NCBI GenBank assembly: GCA_024516035.1
Contig: CM044956.1
Span: 27,377,101-27,441,100 of the forward strand
Direction of reading: 5' to 3'
DNA from: Bactericera cockerelli
Lineage: Eukaryota; Arthropoda; Insecta; Hemiptera; Triozidae
Length of the DNA stretch: 64,000 bases
Below, piece by piece: positions 34,301 through 44,497 of the stretch. The position numbers and the translations under genes are program-made. Numbering within the stretch: position 1 is the stretch's first letter; the number at the start of each line of letters is the position of its first letter. The notes under the pieces are model-generated. The model was given only the letters and a program-made list of their open reading frames with translations, was not told the DNA's origin and did no database searches.

Positions 34301-35281
34301 CATATTTGTATTTTAACTAGAGTGTAGCAATGTTTCTATTATTGCATGGTAATCATGCACTTGTCCATTTAGGAACAAAACTTATCATTAACTTGATAAT
34401 TTAAATGATGTCAATTTATTATTAAGTACCTGTTTCAATATAAACTGAAGAGGGAATAGTTTTGACAGCAGAAACTTTTGCATGTCCAACAACTCTATTT
34501 GTTTTCTGGTTGACCAAAACAAATGATGTTGGAAATTTATCTGAAGATGTAGAGAGATTGATAAATCTGGAATTAAGGATACATTATACATTTTTAAAAT
34601 ACATTAACACTTTGTATGCCACGTCGCTCAATATGAGCGACAGTGTAAAATAAAGTCAACTAAAATACAAAAACAGATGTAACAAAGTGTCTCTCAATAT
34701 GAGTGATGTGGCCCCCCATGAAAAACAAACTTGCTGGGGGTCACGTCACTCATATTGAGAAACAATCCTTTGTATCGTGGCCTCAGGGGAAAATCACGAT
34801 TTTGGGCTTGGTGTACAAAGTGTTAAATGAAATTAGTGAATATTCAACACTCTGTGTTTCTTTTCTTTCTGTACATTTTGTACAGATAGGTACACAAGGA
34901 AAATAAACTCCCATTTATTTTACTGAAACTGTCCAAATTGGGGGTGAGGGATCAATTCAAATCTATTTCTTAATGTTAGTTTGACAGTTGAATTTTGCCA
35001 CTCAAGGCTCCCAACTTACTTTGGCTACACACCTACACACGGTGAAAGCAAGCTATTTTGTGCATTTTTTTTAACAATATATGTTGTTTATAGAGTGACA
35101 TCTAAAACATTGGCAAACCATACTAATAGCAATAGATCTGGTTTATATTAGATTATGAAGGAAACAGAATATAACATTACCTTGCTGTAAAAGATTTCTG
35201 CCATTCTCTATTGATAAGACGGCAAGTTTCATTCATGTATTCCTTGTGGTAGTGAATAGGTAACAAAATAAGGTCTGCCAT
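31364..35281 (-). CDS. NAA80: NAA80, actin N-terminal acetyltransferase
   Basis: GCN5-family enzyme that acetylates the processed N-terminus of actin in the cytosol (family knowledge). Four exons on the minus strand: 35281-35181, 34566-34430, 33567-33489, 31628-31364; 582 bases, 193 residues. Junctions are in frame and on GT/AG (GCAAG/GTAATG; TTCCAG/ATT; ACAG/GTACTT; TTTCAG/TTG; ATCAA/GTAATT; TTTCAG/GCA). The N-terminus MADLILLPIHYHKEYMNETC and LINREWQKSF match the family start. The acetyl-CoA-binding motif A reads VVVDQMHRGKGWGLELM (R/Q-x-x-G-x-G/A type), and the strand and helix of motif B are AYLSTKGQEKFYMKLGYE. A proline-rich stretch, PPKGPVPPPLPPP, near the C-terminus recalls the profilin-binding prolines of NAA80. 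A SINE begins two bases after the stop. Intron 1 has a piggyBac-like MITE and intron 3 a DIRS-like remnant. Confidence 0.9.
32424..33195. repeat. Diverged DIRS-like end and inverted repeat
   Basis: Bases 32424-32490 (ttttttccccgtaagaacct, then ttaggtcaagtgaac) resemble the right half of the internal complementary region at 25330-25396. Bases 32676-32742 (gtttgcttgacctaaaataa, cagttttcgggtccct) resemble the right end at 25616-25685. Between them 32500-32645 is an inverted repeat of 33045-33190 (cacagccaggagatgacatg against catgttatctcctggctgtg). The order matches internal complementary region, terminal repeat, outer end. No coding sequence. It lies in NAA80 intron 3. Confidence 0.6.
34604..34826. 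mobile_element. piggyBac-like MITE
   Basis: A 223-base element (with flanks) bounded by TTAA at 34604-34607 and 34823-34826, with inverted ends ACACTTTGTA/TACAAAGTGT. Inside are further inverted words (ctcaatatgag on both strands). The TTAA target is typical of piggyBac (family knowledge). It lies immediately upstream of the second NAA80 exon in plus coordinates, i.e. in intron 1. Confidence 0.68.
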
Positions 35282-36507
35282 ACTGTAAACTACATACAAC
35301 TTGAGACATTCTTCCCTCAGAACACTGGATGTAAAACTTGAAAATTAAAAATAACTCCAAATTCATGTATTTCTTTAATACAGAATAAAACATACACTAG
35401 AAACTGAAAATTCTGCCAAAAAATTCAAATTTATCACGCAAGGCCAAGGTTAAAGACAAACCAACCAATCAAAATCAAAGGCATGAAGGCAACTGGCAAT
35501 GACTCATAACTGATAAGAGAGCAAGAAGTATCGAGCAAAACCACTGAGAGCAAAACGGTCGTTTCTTAAAAACACGTTCAAGAAAACTACAGTGCTTATC
35601 AGTGTTGCCAGATGCCTTTCAGCTCAACTGGACAAAAATTGCAGTTTTAAGAAAAGAAATTTTGATCCAAACCCTATAAATTATAAATATGCGTCGGGCG
35701 CCAAAGTGCGTCATATCTAATTTGACGCGGAAAACTCGAAAATCTGTTATTTTTTAAATAGAATTAACATTAGTAAGATTTCGCAAAGTTATCGGGACCC
35801 GATAACCTATCCCCATAACGATAAAGTCTCGAATTTGCGTCTCTGCGCATGACAAAAATTATCGGAGTTTGGTTATGGTTATCGGGATCCCCATAATTCG
35901 AGTGGATTATGGGGTTCTCTCTTCGTAAACGATAAAGAAATTTTTGACTCAAAATACCGCGTGATTTCAAAAAATATAGAAATATAGGTAATACTAAACC
36001 TCCGTGCTCAGTTTTTTACATACAGTAGAATTAATTTTTACATTTTAATTCTGATAAATTTAAGATTTTTTTGGCAAGTAGGTATTATTTTTTTTCTTTT
36101 ATCTGCATTTTTTTTTTTGTTTTATCTGTGTTAACAGTTTTTTATATTCTGTGTAATTATGTCAATTGAAGAAGCACTTTTTTTCTGAATAAGATAGGTG
36201 AAATAAATGATGATGAATTGGACTTTGCCATAATGGATCATTTGGAAGATGCACAGTTAGGGTGGTTTTAAAAAATCAATGTCAGAATGTTTTATCTACC
36301 AACCCTACAAAGTGTGCAGTAAGTGCAGTATATCCAGATATTAAAATAAATTGCCGCTAGGCGCTCAAAGTTTGGAAAAATCGCGATTTTTGGCTGGTGA
36401 GCGAGGCTTCGGAGCCGTAACTCCGGAACGGCTCAGTATTTTGTCTTTAAGTTTATCTCAAATGAAAGCTTACATTGTTTTGACTATTTTATATTCTGGA
36501 CACTTTT

Positions 36508-36710
36508 AAACTTCTTTTCTAAAAATAATTATGGTCAAAAACTTTTACTCTTTAGAAACTTTTAGTCCGAGCGAGCAAAATGGCACCTTTTCCCTCAAAA
36601 ACGAGAGTAGGTATCATTTTTATATAATGCAACCCATGGCTAATACATGCCATTCTATTCTAACTGTTATTAAATGTTTTTGACCATAATTATTTTTAGA
36701 AAAGAAGTTT
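36508..36710. repeat. Short hairpin element, 37-bp arms
   Basis: aacttcttttctaaaaataa at 36508 and its complement ending near 36708 give perfect arms of about 37 bases with a 125-base loop. Small MITE-like insertion inside transposon A. Confidence 0.6.
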
Positions 36711-36754
36711 TATTTTTCTTTTAAGACTCTGGGGCTGAGACTCCTAACAGGTAG

Positions 36755-36969
36755 ACATGTAATGTAAATGGACATTTTCACTTCTCATCTTCTCAAGATA
36801 GCGAAGAACTTCCTGGACCTTCTGGTTGCAAAAAAATGCGAGGCACCAGGGAATTTCTAACCATGAAGCTATCTTTGATTTTGGATCGGTGTGGGATGAC
36901 TGACAGAAATGCCACTCGAGTACTAGAAGCAACGATGGAAGCGCTTGGACATAATCCTGACGATTCCTA
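36755..36969 (+). pseudogene. Transposon A coding remnant, N-terminal part
   Basis: Open frame ending at TAG 36967-36969, with SEELPGPSGCKKMRG followed by LSLILDRCGMTDRNATRVL. This resembles the start of uncharacterised transposon-derived proteins of invertebrates that carry an LDRC-x-x-SDRNA-like motif; that comparison is from memory and unverified. After the stop, VYCKAWFNALKAAGTY reads in another frame up to the insertion point at 37017. The central part is missing. Confidence 0.45.
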
Positions 36970-37035
36970 GGGTATATTGCAAAGCGTGGTTTAATGCCCT
37001 TAAGGCAGCTGGCACCTACCCCTTAAACAAAAAAC

Positions 37036-37345
37036 AGTCTCGGAACCATCTCCGAGATCTAGGAACGAGATTGTATCGTCCTGTCTCGGATCCCAAAAAA
37101 TGATATCGGAGACACCTAGGAGACCGTTCGGAGACTGCTCCGGGACAGTCTACGTCCGCACCGTAGCGTCGATTGCTGGTGCTCGAGATTGCTCCAAGAT
37201 CGGTCTCGGGAACTGTCTCCGAGATCATTCTCGGGGACCGTCTCCGAGCCTTCTCGGAACCGTCTCCGAGAACATTCTCGGGGACTGTCTCCGAGCCTTC
37301 TCGGAACCGTCTCCGAGAACATTCTCGGGGACTGTCTCTTCTAGA
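37036..37345. repeat. Left subterminal CTCGGAACCGTCTCCGAG array
   Basis: The words tctcggaaccgtctccgaga and acattctcggggactgtctc repeat several times, each partly palindromic. The right counterpart is at 46262-46510. The array produces spurious short open frames on both strands. Confidence 0.85.
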
Positions 37346-37539
37346 CCACAGACCGTTTTAAATACCCTGGCAATTTTAGCTGTAAAACCACCTAAAAATA
37401 ATACGACACATTTTTATAATAGAACATATTTTTTATTGTGAAATTTAAAATAAAATAATTAAGAACAAAACAAAAAAAAAAGAAGAATAAACCTTAAAGA
37501 ATGAAAAATCCCAATAAGAGACTAGAAACAATTGGAATA

Positions 37540-37612
37540 AAGAGATTGCCATAGGCAATAACCAATAACCCCGCCCTTTAGTTAGGACATATGTATAGGA
37601 CATTGGATACGA
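37540..37612 (+). repeat. LINE 3' end fragment
   Basis: gattgccataggcaataacc then aaccccgccctttagttagg, the same 3' end as 7750-7945 (minus) and 59078-59240 (plus). Confidence 0.55.
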
Positions 37613-38197
37613 ATTCAATTTTTAATATTAATTTTTCGAGTTTAAGTCAGTTCTAACTCAGTTAGGGTCCATTTCTGACCCCTAGTTGATAGAGATAATC
37701 CATGCTTATTTGACCCAAGGAATCTAAGGTATCAATATATTTATGCAATCAATTTAGAAACATTAGAAAAAAAATTGACATGAAAATAAAAGTATCACAT
37801 AAGTTCACATCTTAAAAGTATCTCTATCTTTAGTCACAGCAGACTACCCAGACGGCACAGAAAGTGTTTAAAAAGATTTTAAAAACACTTATTTTGACAA
37901 GATTCAAACATTTTATAAAGCTTATTTTGACAAGGCTTAACATTTTAGAAACACTTTTATAAGCTTACTATTTCCTCCCCCTGAGCATTTTATTAAGCTT
38001 ATTTTTACAAGGTTTTGGAAATTGAATACCTACTTAATAATTAAGGGGCTCCATATTGAATTTCATACCACCGCCATTGCCCGGAAAAAATTGAAAATTG
38101 TGATTTCACAGGAAATTTTTAAAATTAATTTGGATTTGATGAAAAATATACTATTTCAAGGCAATTTGGTTCTACAATGATGAAAAGCTGTTGATGA

Positions 38198-40350
38198 AAT
38201 GCTAACATTAATAAATAAGAAGACAATTTGTGTTTTTCAGTTTTATATTTTTCCATTTTCATGGTAAAAGAATTAAAAGCAAAAATATGTAACAAACAAA
38301 AACATGAAACAAACAGAATATAATACATAGAATCAGCAGATAAATTAAGCCAAGTGGACTTAATTAATCTAAATCTATTATACATATAGGTAATTAAGAG
38401 AGAGATGTGCTGAAATGCCATCTTCCTGCCCAGCAGCAGGCTGCCTGAAGACAAAGAATACCAGAACAGAAGTTGAGATTATTAAAGATGAAATTAGGAA
38501 ATAGAACCCAGAGAGAATTTTGACTATAATATGGCATTCATAAAAAAAAAACAGTCTTCCAGATTTTTTTTTGTTTGATTAAAGTGGGTTTAACCTCAAT
38601 TGCATAGTCATATCATGACCAAGGTTTTACCCTCATTTGCAGGAAACTCACAAACCTGTTACCCACATTAAGCTCACTGAGCCTGGGTTGGGCCATTTTA
38701 TTCTGAATTTACTGGGAATAGTACCAGGTAGCCACATTAACCTCACCCAGCCTGATAAAAGCTGTGTATACACATGTCAGCCTCATATTTTCTAAAGAAG
38801 GAGAATTATCTGTTTCACAACAACAAAAATGAACCAAAATCTTTAGATTACGGGGAGTAGTCAAATCCTGAATAATGCAAGCTACTGTTTTAAAAATTAA
38901 AATTAATGAACACATTATAGTAAAAAATGTACTTATTACAAGTAAAAAAAATGTCTAAATTTGCAACATTTAATACTTCTTCTAAACTTACAATATTTTT
39001 TTTTTTTTATGTTATAGCTGGTTCATGAAAAACCCCTGTCCTGATTTGAGATAGTGAGGATGGGAATTTCATTCTGAATTTAATGGGAACAGTACCAGAT
39101 ACCCACATTCACCTCACTCAGCCTGAGTAGGGCTAGATATACCAGCCTCACATCTTCGGAGAACAGATTTATTTATTTAAAATAAAAATGGGGGTTGTAT
39201 ACTGAATTTACTGGGAATAGTCCCAGCTACCCACATTAACCTCACTTAGCCTGATAAGGGCTAGAAATGCCTCATTTTTAAAGGGAACAGAATTGCTGTT
39301 TGAAAGAAAAAAAAAACTGTGAATTGAACACAGGATCTATTGATTATGGAACAGTATAGTCAAATCTTCAATAATGTGAACCTATTAAAAAGCCTTTAGC
39401 TAGTCAGTTCTCTGTTCATAGTTGTCTAGCAAAACACTGGTCTTTTCCCTGTTTAAAATCCCCCAGTCAGACACCTGTTAAGAGTGTGATTCTGATTAAG
39501 TGGAATATCTGGAACAGGTTAATCTCCAGCATTTCCACATACATATCCTGGTTTGACTATAAAACAATGTAAAATGTAAGATATTGTTTAGATATTGCTT
39601 ACCCCACTAATTGGAGTGTAAAACTCACTTATGATTAATGCATGGAAATTGGTACACTTTAGAACAGTAAACTTTTTAAAGTAGAGAAAAATTTCTTTTT
39701 AGTTATACCCTAAAACTATGATGTAGGAACTTTAGAAGAATCAACTTGTTGGACTTTTATCAGAAATTGTTAGATATAATTATATTGTTAAATCATCAAT
39801 GTGTAGTCACTTTCACTTAAATCCCATGTCAGGTTCAATATGTTTGAGGAGGGAGGCAGCTTAAATAGGTTTCTTCAGGTTGAAGCTATGTTGGATTGGA
39901 TGCACAATACATGTAAACAGGTGGAAAATATCATGTGGATTTCCTCCATAGATCATAATTATTTTAGTAGTAGTATCTATTGATTGAGCACCAAGTTCTT
40001 CACGTTCTTTAACTGAAGACGGCTATTCTAGCCTTTATCTTGGTGATAATTATTTTAAATGCTAGGTCCAGTTTAAAAAGATATTATGTTTGCAGACATA
40101 TTGACCATTACTTAAATTACTTAAAACAAGTTTTATTAAATCACTTATTTGGATGAGCAGAAGTCACTGATGCGAAATTACTTTATCTTAGGAATGAGAT
40201 TACACATAATATTGACGGTAGTTTCTCAAAATACTGTATAAAATATCTTTACCTTTTATGTATTTGAGTTTTACTAATTATCTCAGGAAAACTAATTAGT
40301 CTATTCAATTTTTTTTTTTTTCATAAATTATTTTAAAAGGGGCGCAACTT
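38198..40350. repeat. Duplicated segment, copy 2 (inside transposon B)
   Basis: Co-linear with 7187-9525. Shared text includes tatatttttccattttcatg, gacttttatcagaaa, gtcactttcactta and tggattggatgca. It contains its own 5S-SINE fragment (38574-38694, minus) and several SINE-C fragments. The right edge meets the LINE 3' end near 40380. Confidence 0.7.
38574..38694 (-). repeat. SINE-D body fragment
   Basis: Complement of the 3' half of the 5S-SINE: aggaaactcacaaacctgtt and ccttggtcatgatatgacta-type text; the 5S head is absent and the body runs straight into a SINE-C fragment. Confidence 0.65.
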
Positions 40351-40625
40351 TAGGTTGAGTTATATGCCCCTTTCAAAATGGTATCATTTATTTACAAGTA
40401 TAAGGAAATACAGAATAAGGAAAAGGGGTATAAATAAAAATATACAAGAAAGGATAAATATAAGGATATAACAAAAAAGGAAAAAGGGTATAGATAAAAA
40501 TATACAAGGAATATAAATATAAGTATAACAAGTTAAAATAATAAGTAGAGGGGAAAAGATATCAGCGTACAATAGAATACAAATAATAAGGAAATATTAA
40601 TAATAGGAGAAGGGGAGTATTCAGG

Positions 40626-43600
40626 TTAGATTTTTTTATATACATGTATTTCTTTTAGGAACATCATTAATTTGTCCATTTTAAAAGAAGAGTCTCCTAA
40701 AATATCCATTAATTCTTTATTGGTATAATTATATTTGATTCGGATATTTTGGTATTTTGGACAATATCTAAGAATATGATCAATTGATAATATAATGTCA
40801 GGGCAGTAAGTACATCTTGGAGGGTCAGTTTTCTCCATTAGAAATTGATGTGTTATTAAAGTATGCCCTATTCTTATTCTAGTGATTATTTTTTCTTCAA
40901 GGCGATTGTTTCTATTAGAGCTCTCCCAAGGAAAAACATCTTTTTTAATTAATTTTATTTTGTTAGGAGTGTCTATGTCATCCCACCATGTTTGCCATTC
41001 TTTTTTAACTTTATCTTTTAAATAATTTTTTAAATCAGACATGGTAATAATGTCTATAGTATAATTATGGTTGTTGGATTTAGCTATTTTATCAACTTTC
41101 TCATTGCCGGAAATTCCACAGTGGGAAGGGATCCAGACAATAGATAGTTTAATCCCCATGGAAATTAAAAAATGGCAGAGTTCTTGAATTTTTTCAATAA
41201 TTGAATTTTTGGGACATATTTTGTTCATTGACATAGTTAAGCTTTGAGAATCAGTGAAAATAATAATTTCTTTGGATTTAGATGAAAAATCGTATTCTGA
41301 TGCATGCTTTAGACACATTTCCACAGCAATAGCTTCAGCAGTAAAGCTAGACGATATGTTATTAAGTTTAGCACTTTTTACAATATCTAAAAATTTAAAG
41401 GCTGATCCAACGCCAGATTCACTTTTTGAGCCATCAGTATAGCAAATAATTGCATTTTTAGATATTTTTGATAAAAATTCATTAAATTTATGTTTGAATT
41501 CTATTGGGTAGGCAGAATTTTTTTGTTGGTTTGAGATTTTATGAAAAGAGGGCAGGTTGTTTTTCCAAAACGGAAGTAAATTATTAGATGTATGTAAGAG
41601 AGGGAAAAGAGTTTTGATATTAGGATTATTTTCATAAAATCTCAAGCTTAAAGGTTTAGTTTTACCAAAGAAAATATGTATTATATCGTATTCACTAATA
41701 CCCATCACTATGTCCTTCATTGGGTTTATGAATTGAAATAAAGTTTTAGCAACATAATTATTGATAAGATACATGCGTCGATATTGTAAGGGAGGTTCGC
41801 CAGCATCAACAAGCAGATTTTCAATTCTGCTTGATTTAAATGCACCAGTAGCTATTCTAATAGCATTATTTTGGATTGGTTCTAGTCGATTGAGTTGGAA
41901 TTTACTAGCAGACCCATAAATTGGGGCACCATATTCAATAATTGGTCTAACATAACTTTTGTAAAGTCTTAATAAAAATTTTCTACTAAGTCCATGATTT
42001 TTGTTGTTTAAAATTTGTAAAATATTAGATGCTTTAATGGCTCTGGCTCTAGTGTAATCTATATGGAATTTCCATGTGAGGCGGGCATCAAATATCATAC
42101 CTAATATTTTAATTTGGTTAAACTTTTGAATTACAATATTGTTAAATACTAGATCAAAAGAAGGGCTAGGTCTTCTTCTAGAAAAAAATATCATTTTTGT
42201 TTTTTCTTCGGAAAATTTTGGGCCGTTAGATTTAGCCCAACGAGTCAAGGAATTTAATGTTTTTTGTAAAGCTAATTGGATGGATTCGGGATTTTTATGG
42301 GTCATATAAAAAATGATATCATCAACATATATGCTATATCTCACAGGATTATTGAAACATTTGGAGATATCAGATATTACAATATTCCACAGTGTTGCGC
42401 TTAGAGACGAACCTTGCAAGATTCCGTTCTCTAAATTATATAGTGAGGAAAGGGAGTTGTTTACTTTAACTTGAATGCTTCGGTTATTTAGGAATTTTTC
42501 AAGGTAAGTGAAAATTCTACCATTGATATTCCATTTATTTAATTTTTGTAGTATTTTGTGTTTCCAAGTGAGGTCAAAAGCTTTTTCAATGTCTAAACTC
42601 ACCATAACAGTATGTTCTTTACATGCAAATCCTTTAAGTATATGATGTTCTAACAGTGCTAAACTATCAATAGTTGATTTACCCTTAATACAGCCATTTT
42701 GGTATCTATCAAGGAGGTTTTTTGATTCTAAGATCCATCTTAATCTGTTATTAACCATTTTCTCCATTATTTTACTGGTACAACTTATTAAGGATATGGG
42801 TCTATAATTTTTAGCGATTTTTGAATCTTTACCAGGTTTACAAATAGGAATAATGATGGACTTTTTCCAAATTTCTGGAAACAAGCCACTAGTCCAAACA
42901 TGGTTATAAAGAGAAAGTAATGCTTCCAGTGAGTGTTGTGATAGATTCTGTAACATAGGGTATGAAATTTCGTCTAAGCCAGTTGCAGAAGATCTGCAAT
43001 TTTTAAGAGCCTCTTGTAATTCCTTATAGTTGAATTTTTCATTGTAACATTCAAGATTATCAGATATGTTGGTTATATTTATTTTTTCAGCATTATTTTT
43101 AAAGATTTGAAATTCTTTATCATAATGTAAAGATTTGGAAACATTGGAAAAATGTTTTGCAAAAATTTCTGATTGTTCGTAAGAATCACTTATTATAATA
43201 TTATCGTCTTTAATAAAAGTTATTGGGTTGTAAGGATATTTACCTTTTAATCTTTTTAGTTGTTTCCACATGGTTTTTTGGTCTAATGGTTTGTTGATTG
43301 AGGAGAGGAATTTAAGCCATGAATCACATTTTTTTGTTTGAACTATTTGTCTGGTTTGAGCTCTACATTTTTTAAAGTGAATAAAATTATCAATGGTAGG
43401 ATTTTTTCGATATTTTTTTAATGCTTTTTTCCTAATGCGAATGGACTCAGCAATTTCTTCGCTCCACCATGGGACACATTTAGTTTTAATTTTGCATTTA
43501 GGGATGGAGAGAATACTAGCATTTAAGATAATGTCATTGAATTTTGATACTCCTAAGTTGATATTGTTATCATTTATTTGTATATCAACGAGTGATTTGG

Positions 43601-44432
43601 TTAATTCTTGGAATTTAACCCAATCAGCCTTTCCATAAGACCAAGGTCTTTGGGGGCTGTTGTATGTAAAATTTAGAGAAGGATGTAAAGAAATAATAAT
43701 TGGGAAATGGTCAGAGAAATAAATATCATCATGGGTCGACCATTCAAGGAGGGGAAGGAGTGAATCAGAAGCTAATGATAAGTCAATATGGGTGAAAATC
43801 TTGTGAGTTAGGTTGAAATGGGTAGGGGATCCATTATTAAGAATTCCTAGATCAATGTTATTGAAAAGGAAATTTTCCAAAACTAAACCTCTCGGATTAT
43901 TGGAAGAACTTCCCCATAAAATGTGGTGGGCATTAAAATCACCAACTAGTAGACATGGTTTAGGTAATTGGTTGTATAAGGAATTCAGCTGATTATAATT
44001 AAGGGTAATGTTATGAGATATGTATATATTGCATATACAAACAAAATTAATAGATGGGTGGTATATTTTGACAGCAACAGCTTGAATTTCACTATTGATG
44101 TGTATCATTTCAGAAAAAATAGATTTATGTACCAAAGTTAATACACCATTACACGCATGGAGAGAATTAGATATATGGTCATGTCTATAAGAGTTAAAAG
44201 TGTTGAAATTGATTTTGTTTCTGAAAGTTAAGTGGCTTTCTTGTAAGCATATAATTAAAGGGCAAAATTGTTGAATTAAAAGTTTAAGGTCATTTAGCTT
44301 ACTAAAAAAACCATTACAATTCCATTGAAGAATTAAATTGTGACTAGTCTTATTTTGTGTTGTCATAGAATGATAAAATATGTATAAAAAAATCACAATA
44401 TTATTAAAATATAAGAGACCTTGAAGGAACAT
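40626..44432 (-). CDS. LINE ORF2: endonuclease, reverse transcriptase, RNase H
   Basis: A 1268-residue open frame with no break. The apurinic-like endonuclease lies at about 35-250 (LQWNCNG, CLQESH, GDFNAHH, SDHFPI). The reverse transcriptase lies at about 490-790, with IIIPICKPGKD, SLDIEKAFD, GILQGSSLSATLWN and the catalytic box YVDD near 702. RNase H lies at about 995-1120 with the four acidic residues in context: CYTDGS, FTAEA, FTDSQS and GNEKVDKIA, preceded by WIPSHCG. A C-terminal CCHC-like motif, RCTYCPDIILSIDH, follows. All catalytic residues are present, so the enzyme may be functional. The start could be the later in-frame MTTQNKTSHN at residue 23, which is closer to the usual length. 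The gap to ORF1 is 65 bases. Confidence 0.95.
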   Translation of the reverse strand: MFLQGLLYFNNIVIFLYIFYHSMTTQNKTSHNLILQWNCNGFFSKLNDLKLLIQQFCPLIICLQESHLTFRNKINFNTFNSYRHDHISNSLHACNGVLTLVHKSIFSEMIHINSEIQAVAVKIYHPSINFVCICNIYISHNITLNYNQLNSLYNQLPKPCLLVGDFNAHHILWGSSSNNPRGLVLENFLFNNIDLGILNNGSPTHFNLTHKIFTHIDLSLASDSLLPLLEWSTHDDIYFSDHFPIIISLHPSLNFTYNSPQRPWSYGKADWVKFQELTKSLVDIQINDNNINLGVSKFNDIILNASILSIPKCKIKTKCVPWWSEEIAESIRIRKKALKKYRKNPTIDNFIHFKKCRAQTRQIVQTKKCDSWLKFLSSINKPLDQKTMWKQLKRLKGKYPYNPITFIKDDNIIISDSYEQSEIFAKHFSNVSKSLHYDKEFQIFKNNAEKINITNISDNLECYNEKFNYKELQEALKNCRSSATGLDEISYPMLQNLSQHSLEALLSLYNHVWTSGLFPEIWKKSIIIPICKPGKDSKIAKNYRPISLISCTSKIMEKMVNNRLRWILESKNLLDRYQNGCIKGKSTIDSLALLEHHILKGFACKEHTVMVSLDIEKAFDLTWKHKILQKLNKWNINGRIFTYLEKFLNNRSIQVKVNNSLSSLYNLENGILQGSSLSATLWNIVISDISKCFNNPVRYSIYVDDIIFYMTHKNPESIQLALQKTLNSLTRWAKSNGPKFSEEKTKMIFFSRRRPSPSFDLVFNNIVIQKFNQIKILGMIFDARLTWKFHIDYTRARAIKASNILQILNNKNHGLSRKFLLRLYKSYVRPIIEYGAPIYGSASKFQLNRLEPIQNNAIRIATGAFKSSRIENLLVDAGEPPLQYRRMYLINNYVAKTLFQFINPMKDIVMGISEYDIIHIFFGKTKPLSLRFYENNPNIKTLFPLLHTSNNLLPFWKNNLPSFHKISNQQKNSAYPIEFKHKFNEFLSKISKNAIICYTDGSKSESGVGSAFKFLDIVKSAKLNNISSSFTAEAIAVEMCLKHASEYDFSSKSKEIIIFTDSQSLTMSMNKICPKNSIIEKIQELCHFLISMGIKLSIVWIPSHCGISGNEKVDKIAKSNNHNYTIDIITMSDLKNYLKDKVKKEWQTWWDDIDTPNKIKLIKKDVFPWESSNRNNRLEEKIITRIRIGHTLITHQFLMEKTDPPRCTYCPDIILSIDHILRYCPKYQNIRIKYNYTNKELMDILGDSSFKMDKLMMFLKEIHVYKKI

Positions 44433-44497
44433 AAAAAATAGTATTAAAAAATAAAATATAAAATAAAATAGTAATGAAAATAATACAATGAATAAAA

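Noticed and set aside
37016..37441. Overlapping open frames on both strands with Arg/Ser-rich peptides
   Set aside because: They are products of the CTCGGAACCGTCTCCGAG subterminal repeats and resemble no protein.
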